NCBI GenBank assembly: GCA_963790075.1
Contig: CAWBNG010000008.1
Span: 248,001 to 312,000 of the forward strand
DNA length: 64,000 bases
Direction: 5' to 3'
DNA from: CAYOUV01 sp963790075
GTDB taxonomy: Bacteria > Chloroflexota > Anaerolineae > Anaerolineales > Villigracilaceae
In this document: piece after piece, positions 27,108-36,317 of the stretch
Numbering within the stretch: the stretch's first letter is position 1
How the letters are laid out: each line of letters opens with the position of its first letter
Made by a program: the position numbers and the translations under genes
Notes under the pieces: generated by a model
Told to the model about the DNA's origin: nothing
Seen by the model: the letters and a program-made list of their open reading frames with translations, nothing else
The model's database searches: none

Positions 27108-28244
27108 CTACTCGCCCGGGCCGCCCCAGCGGGTCTCCCCGAAGCCGGAGCGGTCGATGTCGTAGTAGGAAGGGTAGGTTGCGCCCCAGACCTGCTGGTC
27201 GCGATACCAGCAAACCCAGTCGGAGGCGTTGACGTCACACAGGGTGGCATTGCGGGCCGCGCTCGTATTGGACGGGAACAGGCCGTTGCCCATGTCCGTA
27301 TGCGGCGGGACCCCGTTCGCGGTCGAGACCTCCCCGAACCATTGGATCAGGCTGTTGCGGGTGTAATCCCCGCTCCACTCCGAGCCCGGATAGTAGCCGA
27401 GCCACTGGTTGTCGAACCAGGCCCACCAGTTTCCCTCGTAATAAACGTAACCGATGTAGACACTGCGGCCGACCAGTGACCCGAGGTCCATGCCCGGGAA
27501 GTAAGTCGCGCTGTACTGCTGCCAGTTGCAGGCATCGTAGCAGGTCGGCGACCAGTCCATCCAGTGGAAGACGAACAGGTGGGGGTTGGCGTTGCCGTAC
27601 TGCGAGGTGGAGACGTTCCAGCCGAGTTCGATGATGTTCCCGTTGCCGGTACCGCCCTGGACCGCGATCTCGTCCAGGCTGTGGCCCGATCCGCCGCTGC
27701 CATCGTAGACGGGGCGCTCGATGGTCATGGTCATGCCGCCGCCGTCCGCGTCACGCGTGTAGGCAGCGGAACCGTAGTAGTAGCAAGAGCCGTAATACGC
27801 GACGCCGTTGCAGGCCGGATCAGGGAGCGGGGCCTGGTTCTTGGCGCCCGGGCCGTGCAGGTAGAGTTTGTCCGGCGGGATCAGGCTCTCGAGGATCAGT
27901 TTGCCCTGCTCCCCAGAGGCTCTGAAGAATTGATCGGTTGTCCCCTGCACGCGCCCAATCAGCGGATTGCCCTTGGCCACGTTCGGCCTGGCGGGCTCCC
28001 CGACCGGCACCTGCCCGTCCGGGCAGAGCGGTGCGGTCAGGAGCTGCGACGGGCGCTGGCCCTCTTTTTGTTCGTTCTGCGGCACGGGCGGGAATTCGCT
28101 GGGTGGGGCGGCTATAACGGTTTTATCGACACACTCGAACTTGCCATAGATGTCCGGTCCGGGGGTGGGCGTAGTGGGTACGCAGGCAACGACCAGCGCC
28201 AGCCCGACCAGAGCAGCTAAAAAGTTAATGCTTTTGCGTGACAT
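27108..28244 (-). CDS. Neprosin-domain lipoprotein (putative glutamic prolyl endopeptidase)
   Basis: 378 residues. A lipoprotein signal ends at Cys21 (LALVVAC), then a Pro-rich linker. The C-terminal half (about 140-378) is neprosin-like: IIELGWNVSTSQYG with Glu206, NWWAWFDNQWLGYYPGSEW, and WFGEV with Glu305. The two glutamates sit where the catalytic pair of the plant protease neprosin is found, so a secreted, membrane-anchored peptidase cleaving after proline is plausible. Start at ATG 28244 has AAGGAG upstream. The HicB-DinB gene follows after one base, suggesting cotranscription without an obvious functional link. Confidence 0.75.
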   Translation of the reverse strand: MSRKSINFLAALVGLALVVACVPTTPTPGPDIYGKFECVDKTVIAAPPSEFPPVPQNEQKEGQRPSQLLTAPLCPDGQVPVGEPARPNVAKGNPLIGRVQGTTDQFFRASGEQGKLILESLIPPDKLYLHGPGAKNQAPLPDPACNGVAYYGSCYYYGSAAYTRDADGGGMTMTIERPVYDGSGGSGHSLDEIAVQGGTGNGNIIELGWNVSTSQYGNANPHLFVFHWMDWSPTCYDACNWQQYSATYFPGMDLGSLVGRSVYIGYVYYEGNWWAWFDNQWLGYYPGSEWSGDYTRNSLIQWFGEVSTANGVPPHTDMGNGLFPSNTSAARNATLCDVNASDWVCWYRDQQVWGATYPSYYDIDRSGFGETRWGGPGE

Positions 28245-28508
28245 GACATTCTCCTTTCTGGATTTTGCCACCTATTCGTATGATAGTATGCCTGTCAAGC
28301 CTCTGAATTATCAGGCTACCCGGTGGTTTATATTATAATTTTTGAGACACAAGGCAGCGATGGGGCAAAGAAAGACTGTGTCGGTTTGACTGAAATTGTA
28401 GATATGCGGACCAACTTGTGATTGAGACCAGCAAACTCGTGTCCATGTGAATTTCTTCAAGTTGGATACCATTGTTATTCCGTGAATCTATCGCCTTCAT
28501 GGAAGCTT

Positions 28509-28859
28509 TCATAGTCGACTGATGACAAAGGCAAGTACCGCACTCACAAGGACCGCCCCATAATAGAATTTTCCTATCCGTTGATATTTCAATTTGTCAC
28601 CTTCCTCATAAACGATGAAATCCAACCAACTTTGAGACCAGCGGTTGGTATTTGCACGATATACAAAATGAACGATAGCCATCAACCCAATAAAGCAGAC
28701 AAAGAAAACGACTGTTTTTTTCCATCCAAACAAGAAAACAAAGCCCCCCAGAAACCCCAGCAGGAGAAAAATCTTCAAAACCTTGAACCATTTGGGTTGC
28801 AAAGTGTGAGACTTGATGAAGTTGAGATCGTATTTTATGTCAGCGAGTAGTTTCTTCAT
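28509..28859 (-). CDS. Small membrane protein of unknown function
   Basis: A 116-residue protein with three hydrophobic segments (about 27-45, 47-66 and 97-115) and a charged segment between (RANTNRWSQSWLDFIVYEEG). The sequence is more AT-rich than its neighbours. No family is recognised. No clear terminator or partner gene accompanies it; the 260 nt between it and the neprosin gene contain nothing I can identify. Confidence 0.55.
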   Translation of the reverse strand: MKKLLADIKYDLNFIKSHTLQPKWFKVLKIFLLLGFLGGFVFLFGWKKTVVFFVCFIGLMAIVHFVYRANTNRWSQSWLDFIVYEEGDKLKYQRIGKFYYGAVLVSAVLAFVISRL

Positions 28860-28991
28860 TCCTCATTCCTGAGAGAAGTTAAGTCGGTTGTTCGGATATG
28901 AAAAATAATGGCTTCCCCCAAGTTGACGCCGAAATTTTTTTCGTGACCCGACATAACTATACAACCAATATCGCTCTAATTCAACCAGAAT

Positions 28992-29023
28992 AAAAAAAGC
29001 TCCCATCAACTTGGTAGGAGCTT
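28992..29023 (-). terminator. Terminator of lipA
   Basis: On the minus strand a seven-base-pair stem (AAGCTCC/GGAGCTT) is followed by a run of seven T residues, about 35 nt past lipA. Confidence 0.75.
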
Positions 29024-29058
29024 CGTATCTTTCTTTTCTTTCTTCTTTTTACCTTTAT

Positions 29059-30003
29059 CTACTTACTCGTATCCCCATACAACTTGCGATGGACGATCGA
29101 CAGCGCACGCACCTGCTCGCCGGCGTGGTAGGACGAGCGCACCAGCGGCGCGGCTTCAACCCATTTGAATCCGATTTCGCGCCCGTATTCGCGCAACTCC
29201 GCAAACTCTTCCATGCTGTAATAGCGCGTGATGGGATAGTGCTGTTTGCTCGGCTGCAGGTACTGCCCGATGGTCAGGATGTCCACGCCCCACGCGCGCT
29301 GGTCGCGCATCACGGCTTTGACTTCTTCTAATTCTTCGCCCAGTCCGACCATGATGCCGCTCTTGGTCAGCACTTCGGGATCGAGCTTCTTGGCGTTCGA
29401 AAGCGTGGCTGCCGCCCAGGCGTAGGAATCCTGCGGCTGGATGGTCTTGAACAGGCGCGGCACGGTCTCGACGTTGTGGTTCAGGATCTCCGGACGGGCG
29501 TCCATGACGATCTTGAGCGCCTCCAGCGAGCCTTTGAAATCCGGGATCAGTACCTCGATCGAGCAGCCCGGCAGCAGTTCGCGGATGCGGCGGATGACCA
29601 TGGCGAAGATCGGAGCGCCGCCGTCCCGCCGTTCGTCGCGGTTGACCGAGGTGATCACGGCGTGCTTCAGATTCATGGCTTTGACCGCCTGGGCCACGCG
29701 TTCCGGCTCCAGCCAGTCCATCAGATTGGGCTTGCCGTGTTTGATGTCGCAAAATACGCATGAGCGGGTGCACACATCGCCCAGCATCAGGAAGGTGGCC
29801 GTACCGGAGCCCCAGCACTCGCCCATGTTTGGACACATGGCTTCCTCGCAGACCGTGTGCAGCGCCTTCGAACGCATCAGTGTTTGCAGATTTTCATACG
29901 TCTCGCCGGATGGCGCACGCACCTTGATCCATTCCGGGCGGCGCAGTGGGCGGGTTTCTATTGCTTCGGGATTGACCCGGTCTCTGGTTGGAGTAGCAGG
30001 CAT
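29059..30003 (-). CDS. lipA: Lipoyl synthase
   Basis: A 314-residue radical SAM enzyme that inserts two sulfur atoms into octanoyl chains on lipoyl-dependent proteins. The auxiliary cluster ligands are Cys52, Cys57 and Cys63 (CEEAMCPNMGECW), the radical SAM motif is Cys78-x3-Cys82-x2-Cys85 (CTRSCVFC), and the C-terminal RSSYHA supplies the serine ligand of the auxiliary cluster. GAGGA precedes the ATG. No lipB is next to it. Confidence 0.95.
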   Translation of the reverse strand: MPATPTRDRVNPEAIETRPLRRPEWIKVRAPSGETYENLQTLMRSKALHTVCEEAMCPNMGECWGSGTATFLMLGDVCTRSCVFCDIKHGKPNLMDWLEPERVAQAVKAMNLKHAVITSVNRDERRDGGAPIFAMVIRRIRELLPGCSIEVLIPDFKGSLEALKIVMDARPEILNHNVETVPRLFKTIQPQDSYAWAAATLSNAKKLDPEVLTKSGIMVGLGEELEEVKAVMRDQRAWGVDILTIGQYLQPSKQHYPITRYYSMEEFAELREYGREIGFKWVEAAPLVRSSYHAGEQVRALSIVHRKLYGDTSK

Positions 30004-30077
30004 GGGTCCTCGTTTGAACCGTTAATATTTATTAAAAATCTATCGAAAATTCATTGTAGTCCGCTTGGAGAGAGGCG

Positions 30078-31397
30078 TCAAGTGGTTTTCTTCTTGCGGA
30101 CTTTCAGGCGCAGCCCGTCCACCTGGACGACTTCCACGGGCTCGCCCTTTTTGATGCGCTTCTCACCTTCGGCCAATTCCGCGCTCCAAAGTTCGCTGTC
30201 CAGCTGGACCTGCCCGTGCGGATCGATCAGCGATTTGGCCGAACCTGTGCGCCCGACCAGCATTCCGGTGCCCGTGCGGAGCGGGGCGCGCTGCGCACGC
30301 AGCGCGAAGCTCAGGATGACGGCGAAGATGGCGCCGGTGAACAGTCCGCTCAGCACCACCAGCGGGACCGAGACGCGCTGGAACTGCGGCGTGCCCGGCG
30401 AGTTGAACAACACCAGCGCCCCGATGATGAACGAGACGATTCCGGCCGCAGTCAGCGCGCCGTGGGTCGGGGCTTTGATGTCCAGCACGAACAGCACGAA
30501 GGCGATCGCCAGGAAGATCAGCCCGAACCAGTTGACCGGCAGGATGCCCAGCCCGTAAACCGCCAGCGCCAGGCAGACCACGCCGACGAAGCCGGCGATC
30601 CAGCCGCCCGGGCTGGAGAGTTCGATGAACAGCGCCGTCACGCCGATGTTGAGCAGCACGAAGACGATGTTGGGGTCGGTCAGCATCAGTAATAGCTGCT
30701 CGATGAAGCTGGTCGGAACATTCTCTGCCGCCGCTCCGGCGGTGTGCAGCGTGCGCGCACCGGCGACCATCTCGACCTGGAAACCGTCCAGTTGGTGCAG
30801 CAGGTCAGTGGTGTCGCTGGCGATGAAGTCGATCAAGTGCGCGTTCAAGGCTTCCTTGGCGGAGACGGCCTTGGCGCTGTCGATGGTCGCTTCGGCCAGT
30901 GCTACCGCGTCGGGGCCGCGCCGCTCGGCCAGCGAGCGCACGGTGGCCTTCAGGATCTCAGTCACCTTGGCCTGCTCGGTCGTGTTCAGGTTCTCGCCCT
31001 GCGAGCCGACCGGGCTGGCCGCGCCGATGGCGGTCTCAGGCGCCATGGCATCCGCGTGACCGGCCAGGGTCACGATCGTTCCGGCCGAACCGGCCCAGGC
31101 GCCGCGCGGGCTGACGTATACCACCACCGGCACACTGCTGGCGCGGATGGCCTGCACGATCTGGTTCATGCTGTCGATGCTGCCGCCGGGAGTGTTGAGC
31201 TCGATGATCACCAGCTCAGCCCCGCGGCGCTCGGCAATCCCCAGCCCGCGCTGGATGTATTCCTGCATGGCGGGCGCGATTGGCCCGTCGGCGGTCAGCA
31301 CCAGTGCCAGGGGCTGGCCCCCCTGAGCCTGGACGGGTCGCGCTGCCAGCAGGGTCGCGGCCAACAGTAAAAGGAAGAGCAAGCGAATTCGCTTCAT
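30078..31397 (-). CDS. NfeD-family membrane protease (ClpP-class serine protease)
   Basis: 439 residues. A signal peptide (about 1-25) leads to an extracytoplasmic ClpP-like domain with LNTPGGSIDS and PRGAWAGSAG, where Ser104 is the likely nucleophile and a downstream Lys the base. A cluster of transmembrane helices follows (about 230-350), then a C-terminal OB-fold NfeD domain. Long NfeD proteins of this type are thought to work with SPFH/stomatin partners in membrane quality control; no stomatin gene is adjacent here. Start at ATG 31397 with GGAGAAAC upstream. Confidence 0.88.
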   Translation of the reverse strand: MKRIRLLFLLLLAATLLAARPVQAQGGQPLALVLTADGPIAPAMQEYIQRGLGIAERRGAELVIIELNTPGGSIDSMNQIVQAIRASSVPVVVYVSPRGAWAGSAGTIVTLAGHADAMAPETAIGAASPVGSQGENLNTTEQAKVTEILKATVRSLAERRGPDAVALAEATIDSAKAVSAKEALNAHLIDFIASDTTDLLHQLDGFQVEMVAGARTLHTAGAAAENVPTSFIEQLLLMLTDPNIVFVLLNIGVTALFIELSSPGGWIAGFVGVVCLALAVYGLGILPVNWFGLIFLAIAFVLFVLDIKAPTHGALTAAGIVSFIIGALVLFNSPGTPQFQRVSVPLVVLSGLFTGAIFAVILSFALRAQRAPLRTGTGMLVGRTGSAKSLIDPHGQVQLDSELWSAELAEGEKRIKKGEPVEVVQVDGLRLKVRKKKTT

Positions 31398-31420
31398 GAG
31401 TTTCTCCAAGGTGATCCAAT

Positions 31421-31426
31421 TATAAT
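31421..31426 (+). promoter_or_regulatory. -10 box of the methyltransferase gene
   Basis: TATAAT lies 16 nt before the ATG at 31443, so the transcript would begin almost at the GGAGGG ribosome-binding site, between the divergent NfeD gene and this one. Confidence 0.5.
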
Positions 31427-31442
31427 GGTTAAGGAGGGCAGT

Positions 31443-32141
31443 ATGGACAATCGTGAGAAAGTCTTAAGCATGGGCGTGATCCTTCAGGTCTTGATTTTTG
31501 TGGTGGTGGTGCCGTTCCTGCCGCTGCTGATCTCATGGGATTGGGGCTGGTGGCAGGCCTGGGTCTTCGCTTTGCTGTCGGTTTCCAGCTTCGCCGTCAG
31601 CCGCGCCCTGGCCGCGCGCCGTCACCCGGACCTGCTGGCCGAACGGGCGAAATTCCTGCGCCATGCCGATGCCAAACCCTGGGATAAAGTTCTGGCACCG
31701 CTGGTCGGACTGGGCGGCGGGTTGATCCCGCTGGCCGCTGGGCTGGAGGCGCGCTTCGGCTCATCGTCCGGCTTTGGGCTGGGGGCAGAATTGGTTTCGC
31801 TGGCGCTGATCCTGGCTGGGTATGTGTTTTCTTCGTGGGCGCTGATCGAGAACCGCTTCTTTTCCGGCATGGTGCGCATCCAGAAAGAGCGCGGGCACCA
31901 GGTGGTCTCGAGCGGTCCTTACCACTGGGTGCGGCATCCCGGCTACGCCGGGGCACTGCTGACCTTTATCTGCATGCCGGTTTTGCTGGATTCGTACTGG
32001 GCCTTCCTGCCGGCGGCCTTGCTGATGGTTGTGACGGTGATGCGCACTTCCCTGGAGGACCGCACCTTGCAGCAGGAACTGCCCGGCTACGCCGAGTATG
32101 CCGGGCGCACGCGTTACCGCCTGCTGCCGGGCGTATGGTGA
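31443..32141 (+). CDS. Isoprenylcysteine carboxyl methyltransferase (ICMT)/PEMT-like membrane protein
   Basis: 232 residues with about five hydrophobic segments. The C-terminal SAM-binding signature of the family is present: GPYHWVRHPGYAGALL near residue 158, then RTSLEDRTLQQELPGYAEYA. In bacteria these proteins methylate unknown small or lipid substrates, since prenylated proteins are absent. AAGGAGGG stands just before ATG 31443. It converges with pstB with only 20 nt between. Confidence 0.8.
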   Translation: MDNREKVLSMGVILQVLIFVVVVPFLPLLISWDWGWWQAWVFALLSVSSFAVSRALAARRHPDLLAERAKFLRHADAKPWDKVLAPLVGLGGGLIPLAAGLEARFGSSSGFGLGAELVSLALILAGYVFSSWALIENRFFSGMVRIQKERGHQVVSSGPYHWVRHPGYAGALLTFICMPVLLDSYWAFLPAALLMVVTVMRTSLEDRTLQQELPGYAEYAGRTRYRLLPGVW

Positions 32142-32161
32142 TTGATCAACTCTGTGAGAAG

Positions 32162-32917
32162 TTAGAACTGCCCCGCCAGGTAAGCCTGGGTGCGCTTCTC
32201 GCGCGGCTGCTCGAAGACCTGCTGCGCCGGGCCGGCTTCCACGACTTCCCCCAGGTACATGAAGACCACATAGTCCGCTAGCCGTTTGGCCTGGCGCAGG
32301 GTATGGGTCACGATCACCGTGGTGTACTGGTGTTTCAAATCGAGCAGGCGCTGCTCGATGTGCTGGGACGAGATCGGGTCGAGGGCCGAGGTCGGTTCGT
32401 CGCCCAGCAGGATCTCCGGCTCGACTGCCAGGCCGCGCGCCAGGCACAGACGCTGCTGCTGGCCGATCGAGAGCCCGGTGGCCGGGGCGCGCAGGCGCTC
32501 GCGCACCTCGTCCCACAGCCCGGCGACTTCCAGGTAGTGCTGCACAGCCCGGTCCAGTTCGCGGCCGCGTTTGAGTTCGTGGATGCGCAGCCCGTAAGCC
32601 ACGTTGTCGTAAATCGACATGGGCAGCGGGTACGGCCGCTGGGCCAGCAGCCCGGCCTTCTTGCGGATCTCGGTCACATCCATGCCGGGGGCGTAGATGT
32701 CCTGCTCATCGATCAGCACCCGGCCGGAGAGACGGGTGCCGTCGGCCAGCTCCAGGAAGCGGTTCAGGCTCTTTAGCAGGGTGGTCTTGCCGCAGCCTGA
32801 GGGTCCCATGATGACTGTGATCTGCTGGCGGGGGATGTCCAGATTGACATCCTTCAGTGCCTGCTGCGAACGGTCGTAATAAACGTTCAGGTCCCGGATT
32901 TGGATGTGGGCTTGCAT
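32162..32917 (-). CDS. pstB: Phosphate ABC transporter ATPase
   Basis: 251 residues. Walker A GPSGCGKTT, the Q-loop region AQRPYPLPMSIYDNVAYG, ABC signature LSIGQQQR, Walker B ILLGDEPTSALDP and the H-loop VTHTLRQA are all present. It powers high-affinity phosphate uptake with PstS, PstC and PstA, which lie upstream in order. No phoU follows in this window. Confidence 0.93.
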   Translation of the reverse strand: MQAHIQIRDLNVYYDRSQQALKDVNLDIPRQQITVIMGPSGCGKTTLLKSLNRFLELADGTRLSGRVLIDEQDIYAPGMDVTEIRKKAGLLAQRPYPLPMSIYDNVAYGLRIHELKRGRELDRAVQHYLEVAGLWDEVRERLRAPATGLSIGQQQRLCLARGLAVEPEILLGDEPTSALDPISSQHIEQRLLDLKHQYTTVIVTHTLRQAKRLADYVVFMYLGEVVEAGPAQQVFEQPREKRTQAYLAGQF

Positions 32918-32956
32918 TGACTACTCCTTGATTACAGGGCACACTTCAAGCGTGAC

Positions 32957-33817
32957 CTACTTAACTGTAAACTTTCCCAGGCGTGCTGCTGCCCAGCGCG
33001 AGCCCAGGCTGATGACCAGCACGATCACCGTCAGGATCAGGGCCGAAGCGTAAGCGCGCGCCCGCACTTCCGGGTAGGGTGTGCTCAGCTGGAAGAAGAC
33101 CGCCAGCGGCAGCGAGGCCACCGGCCGTAAGAGCGAGGTCGGGATGCGGTCGGTGTAACCGGCCGTGAATAGCACCGAAGCCGCGTCGCCGATGCCGCGT
33201 CCGAAGGCCAGCAGCATCGCGGTCAGGATGCCGGGCAGCATCTGGCGTGTTACCACCCGGACGGCGGTCTCCAGCCGGGTGGCGCCCAGCGCGAAAGAGG
33301 CTGCCTCCAGCTCGGACGGCATGCGGCGGATGACCTCGTCCATGGCGCGGGTCATGATCGGCAGTTCGAGCAGCGCCAGGGTGAGGATCCCGCCCAGGAG
33401 CGAGGCGCGCAGGCCCAGGCTGAGCATGAGCGTGAAGCCGAAGGCGCCGTAGACGATCGATGGGATGCCCCACAATACGTCCAGCGCCAGGCGCACGGCG
33501 CTGCCCCAGCGCGAGTCCAGGGCGTAAGTCTCGAGATAGAGGGCGATCGGCAGGCTGAAGAGTAGCGCCAGCAGCGTCCCGCCGCCTGCCAGGTACAGTG
33601 AACCGAGGATGGCGTTCAGGATACCGCCCTCCTTGCCCAGGTAATAGCCGCCTTTCGGAGCCTGGGTCAGCATCTCCCAGGACAGCGCCGGCAGGCCTTT
33701 GGCAATCACGGTTCCCAGGATCAGGGCCAGGCTGCCAGCCACGACTGCAAAGGAGGCCAGCATCAGGCCTTTCAGGATGGCTTCTTCCAGGTGGCGTTTG
33801 CGCCAGCGTAGTTTCAT
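32957..33817 (-). CDS. pstA: Phosphate ABC transporter permease PstA
   Basis: A 286-residue inner-membrane permease with six helices and the binding-protein-dependent transport motif region (ELPIMTRAMDEVIRRMPSEL, then EAASFALGATR). ATG 33817 overlaps the pstC stop by 4 nt; an upstream GTG at 33823 is less likely. Confidence 0.92.
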   Translation of the reverse strand: MKLRWRKRHLEEAILKGLMLASFAVVAGSLALILGTVIAKGLPALSWEMLTQAPKGGYYLGKEGGILNAILGSLYLAGGGTLLALLFSLPIALYLETYALDSRWGSAVRLALDVLWGIPSIVYGAFGFTLMLSLGLRASLLGGILTLALLELPIMTRAMDEVIRRMPSELEAASFALGATRLETAVRVVTRQMLPGILTAMLLAFGRGIGDAASVLFTAGYTDRIPTSLLRPVASLPLAVFFQLSTPYPEVRARAYASALILTVIVLVISLGSRWAAARLGKFTVK

Positions 33818-34803
33818 ACCCACCTGCGCCCCAAGACACGCCGCAAGATCAGAGTTGAAGCCAGGTTAAAGACCAGCACGATCAGCAGCAGGATCAGCGC
33901 CGCGCCCATCAGGGCGGCGTCGTAGAGCGGGATGGACATCATCTCACCGTAGTTGTTGGCGATCAGCGCCGGCAGCGGGTAGGCGGCGTCGAAGATCGAG
34001 CCCGGGACCTGGACTACGTTCCCGACCACCATCAGGACGGCCATGGTTTCCCCGAGCGCACGCGACAGTCCCAGCGCGATCCCGGCCAGGATACCCGCCA
34101 GGGACTGCGGCAGCACCGCGTAGCGCACGGTCTGCCAGCGCGTCGCGCCGACCGCCAGCGAGGCCTGCCGTGTGCCGGATGAGACGGTGGCCATGATCTC
34201 GTAGGTCAGGGCGATGATGAACGGCGCGATCATGACGGCCAGCACGATGCCTCCCGCCAGCAGGCTGAATCCGGTCGGGTTGTTCGCTCGGAAGAAGGGC
34301 AGGAAGCCCAGCCAGCGGCCGAGGAAAGGCGCCAGCCCGGTCTGCACCCAGGGCACGATGGCGACCATGCCCCACACGCCGTAGACGACGGAGGGAATAG
34401 CCGCCAGCAGGTCGAGCAGCGGTTTCATGATCGCCCGCGTGGCAGCCCGGGCGTATTCCGAGAGGTAGATGGCGGTCAGCAGGCAGGGTGGCGCGGCGAT
34501 CAGCACTGCCAGCAGAGTCACCCAGAAGGTTCCGGCGATAAAGGGCCAGAAGCCGAAGGCGCCCTGCATGGGCTTCCAGGTGGTGCCGCTCAAAAGTTCC
34601 CATGGCGAGTGTGTCCTCAGAATTGGCCAGGCGCGCACAGTCAGCGCGGCTGTGATCGCCAGCACCAGGCCAAGCGGCAGCAGGGTCAGCAGGAACAGGC
34701 CGCGCGAGGCCAGCCGGTCGCGCCGCTGGCGCCGTGGCAGGGAGAGCAGGGGATTCCTTTTGGCCAGGCCCTGGCGCAGGTCAGCCAGGATGGTTGCGCT
34801 CAT
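33814..34803 (-). CDS. pstC: Phosphate ABC transporter permease PstC
   Basis: 329 residues with about six transmembrane helices after a cytoplasmic N-terminal segment of roughly 30. The permease loop is SGTRQASLAVGATRWQTVRY. It overlaps pstS and pstA by 4 nt at either end. Confidence 0.92.
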   Translation of the reverse strand: MSATILADLRQGLAKRNPLLSLPRRQRRDRLASRGLFLLTLLPLGLVLAITAALTVRAWPILRTHSPWELLSGTTWKPMQGAFGFWPFIAGTFWVTLLAVLIAAPPCLLTAIYLSEYARAATRAIMKPLLDLLAAIPSVVYGVWGMVAIVPWVQTGLAPFLGRWLGFLPFFRANNPTGFSLLAGGIVLAVMIAPFIIALTYEIMATVSSGTRQASLAVGATRWQTVRYAVLPQSLAGILAGIALGLSRALGETMAVLMVVGNVVQVPGSIFDAAYPLPALIANNYGEMMSIPLYDAALMGAALILLLIVLVFNLASTLILRRVLGRRWV

Positions 34804-35759
34804 CGGACCTTCTGCAGCGAGGCTTCGAGCTGGTCAGGTGTCAACTGGATATAACCGGCTTCTCCGACGTACTGCTGGCCGTCGGTCAGGATCCACATAA
34901 TGAAGTCCCGCACCAGGCCGGTCGGTTTGCCCTTGGTGACCAGGTTCTCGGGGCGGGCCGGAGGCGAGGGGTATTTGCCGCTGGCGACGGCCTGTACGGC
35001 GTCGGCTTTGGTCGCCAGCACTTCCTGCGGGTCGGCCTTACCGTTAGCGTTGAGGTCGATCGGGATGATCGCGCCGTTAGCCACCGGCTTGCCGCTGGTC
35101 ATGTCGTAGGCGTAGTTCAGGTTGTTGTAGCCGATGCCCAGTGGGTCCTTGACGACCGCATCCAGCAGTCCCGGGTCGCCGAAGACGCCAATGCCCAGCA
35201 GGCTCTCCTGGGTCCCGCCGAGGTACCTGGCCCAGGTGTCGGCCGCTCCGCAGGCGTCCGAGCGGGTGTAGACGTGGATCTGGTCGGTTCGTTCGGGCCG
35301 GCCGATCGCAGCGCCCCAGGTCTGGATTTCGCCGCTGATGAAGATCTTGACGAAGGCCTCGCGCGTCAGGCCCTGGGCCATCAATTCGGCGTAGACGGGA
35401 TTCTGGAGGTTGATGACCGGGAAAACCGCATCCTTGGTGACCGGGATCCAGTACGCGCCCTGGGCTTCTTCTTCCGGCTTCACATCCCGTGAGACCATGC
35501 CGATATCTACCGCACCGGCCAGTGCGTCGGCCATGCCTTTGCCCGCGCCGCCAGCCGAAATGTCGAACTGCACCCCCGGATGGACTTTCTGATATTCCTC
35601 CGCCCAGCGGGTCATCATCGGGTAGAGTGCGAAGGCACCCGAGATGGCGATCGTGCCGCGCGGTTCATTCTCTGCAAGGGAGGGGGATTTTGCGCTGCAG
35701 GCGTTGAGGATCAATGCGCTTACCAGCCAGGCAGTCAGGAGTCGGATTGTTTTTTGCAT
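34800..35759 (-). CDS. pstS: Phosphate-binding lipoprotein PstS
   Basis: A 319-residue solute-binding protein. The signal peptide ends in the lipobox LILNAC, so it is anchored to the membrane. Phosphate-binding regions are seen in SGAFALYPMMTRWAEEYQ, SAGGAGKGMADALAG and YTRSDACGAADTW. First gene of pstSCAB. The -10 region carries a motif shared with the neighbouring rrf2 gene. Confidence 0.92.
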   Translation of the reverse strand: MQKTIRLLTAWLVSALILNACSAKSPSLAENEPRGTIAISGAFALYPMMTRWAEEYQKVHPGVQFDISAGGAGKGMADALAGAVDIGMVSRDVKPEEEAQGAYWIPVTKDAVFPVINLQNPVYAELMAQGLTREAFVKIFISGEIQTWGAAIGRPERTDQIHVYTRSDACGAADTWARYLGGTQESLLGIGVFGDPGLLDAVVKDPLGIGYNNLNYAYDMTSGKPVANGAIIPIDLNANGKADPQEVLATKADAVQAVASGKYPSPPARPENLVTKGKPTGLVRDFIMWILTDGQQYVGEAGYIQLTPDQLEASLQKVR

Positions 35760-35785
35760 AATTATGCTCCAATTTATCTAAACAT

Positions 35786-35799
35786 TATATAGTCTATTG
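35786..35799 (-). promoter_or_regulatory. pstS -10 region with motif shared with rrf2
   Basis: Read on the plus strand as TATATAGTCTATTG; on the transcribed strand it includes TATAAT just before. Twelve of fourteen bases equal the motif at 36318-36331 in front of the rrf2 gene. Confidence 0.5.
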
Positions 35800-35830
35800 A
35801 TTAAGTATACTTTTGAGGTAAAAAAATGGC

Positions 35831-36286
35831 TCATGGATTTTCCAATAACGCGCGTGCGGCCTCAACCCTGCCGTTCACATCGGCCAGCGTGGTGTGGTCG
35901 AGGATGCCAGTCATGGCTTCACGGACGTCGTGCATGACCAGCCTCAAACCGCAGGTGCGCTCGTCCGGGCAGCCGCATGGTTCATAAGACATCTGTGAGA
36001 CGCAGTTGATGGGGGCGATCGGTCCGTCCAGCACGCGGATGATATGTCCCAGCGTGATTTCATCCGGTCCCTTGGCCAGGTAATAGCCGCCGCCAATGCC
36101 CATCTTGCTGTGCAGCAGACCGTTGTTCTTCAGGGTCAGCAGGATCTGCTCGAGAAACTTGGCCGGGATCTTCTCACGCTGGGAAATCTCCTTGATCTGC
36201 ACGACTGCATCAGGATTTTCAGTGATGGCGTTGGCCAGGATGATCATGGCCCGCAATCCGTATTCACCGCGTTTTGAAAGGCGCAT
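35831..36286 (-). CDS. Rrf2-family transcriptional regulator
   Basis: A 151-residue winged-helix regulator. The DNA-binding N-terminus (MRLSKRGEYGLRAMIILA; KIPAKFLEQILLTLKNNGLL; GIGGGYYLAKGPDEITLGHI) is typical. Four cysteines at about 95, 104, 106 and 112 (NCVSQMSYEPCGC then TC) could bind an Fe-S cluster as in IscR or NsrR; the exact spacing differs from both. It is transcribed in the same direction as pstSCAB but downstream-to-upstream spacing (71 nt before pstS) allows separate promoters. It probably represses itself and perhaps pst. Confidence 0.85.
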   Translation of the reverse strand: MRLSKRGEYGLRAMIILANAITENPDAVVQIKEISQREKIPAKFLEQILLTLKNNGLLHSKMGIGGGYYLAKGPDEITLGHIIRVLDGPIAPINCVSQMSYEPCGCPDERTCGLRLVMHDVREAMTGILDHTTLADVNGRVEAARALLENP

Positions 36287-36317
36287 AATATTATCCAGTA
36301 AAGAGAGTTGAGTAATC

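Noticed and set aside
28293..28298. TTGACA as -35 box for the neprosin gene (minus strand)
   Set aside because: No acceptable -10 box at 16-18 nt spacing.
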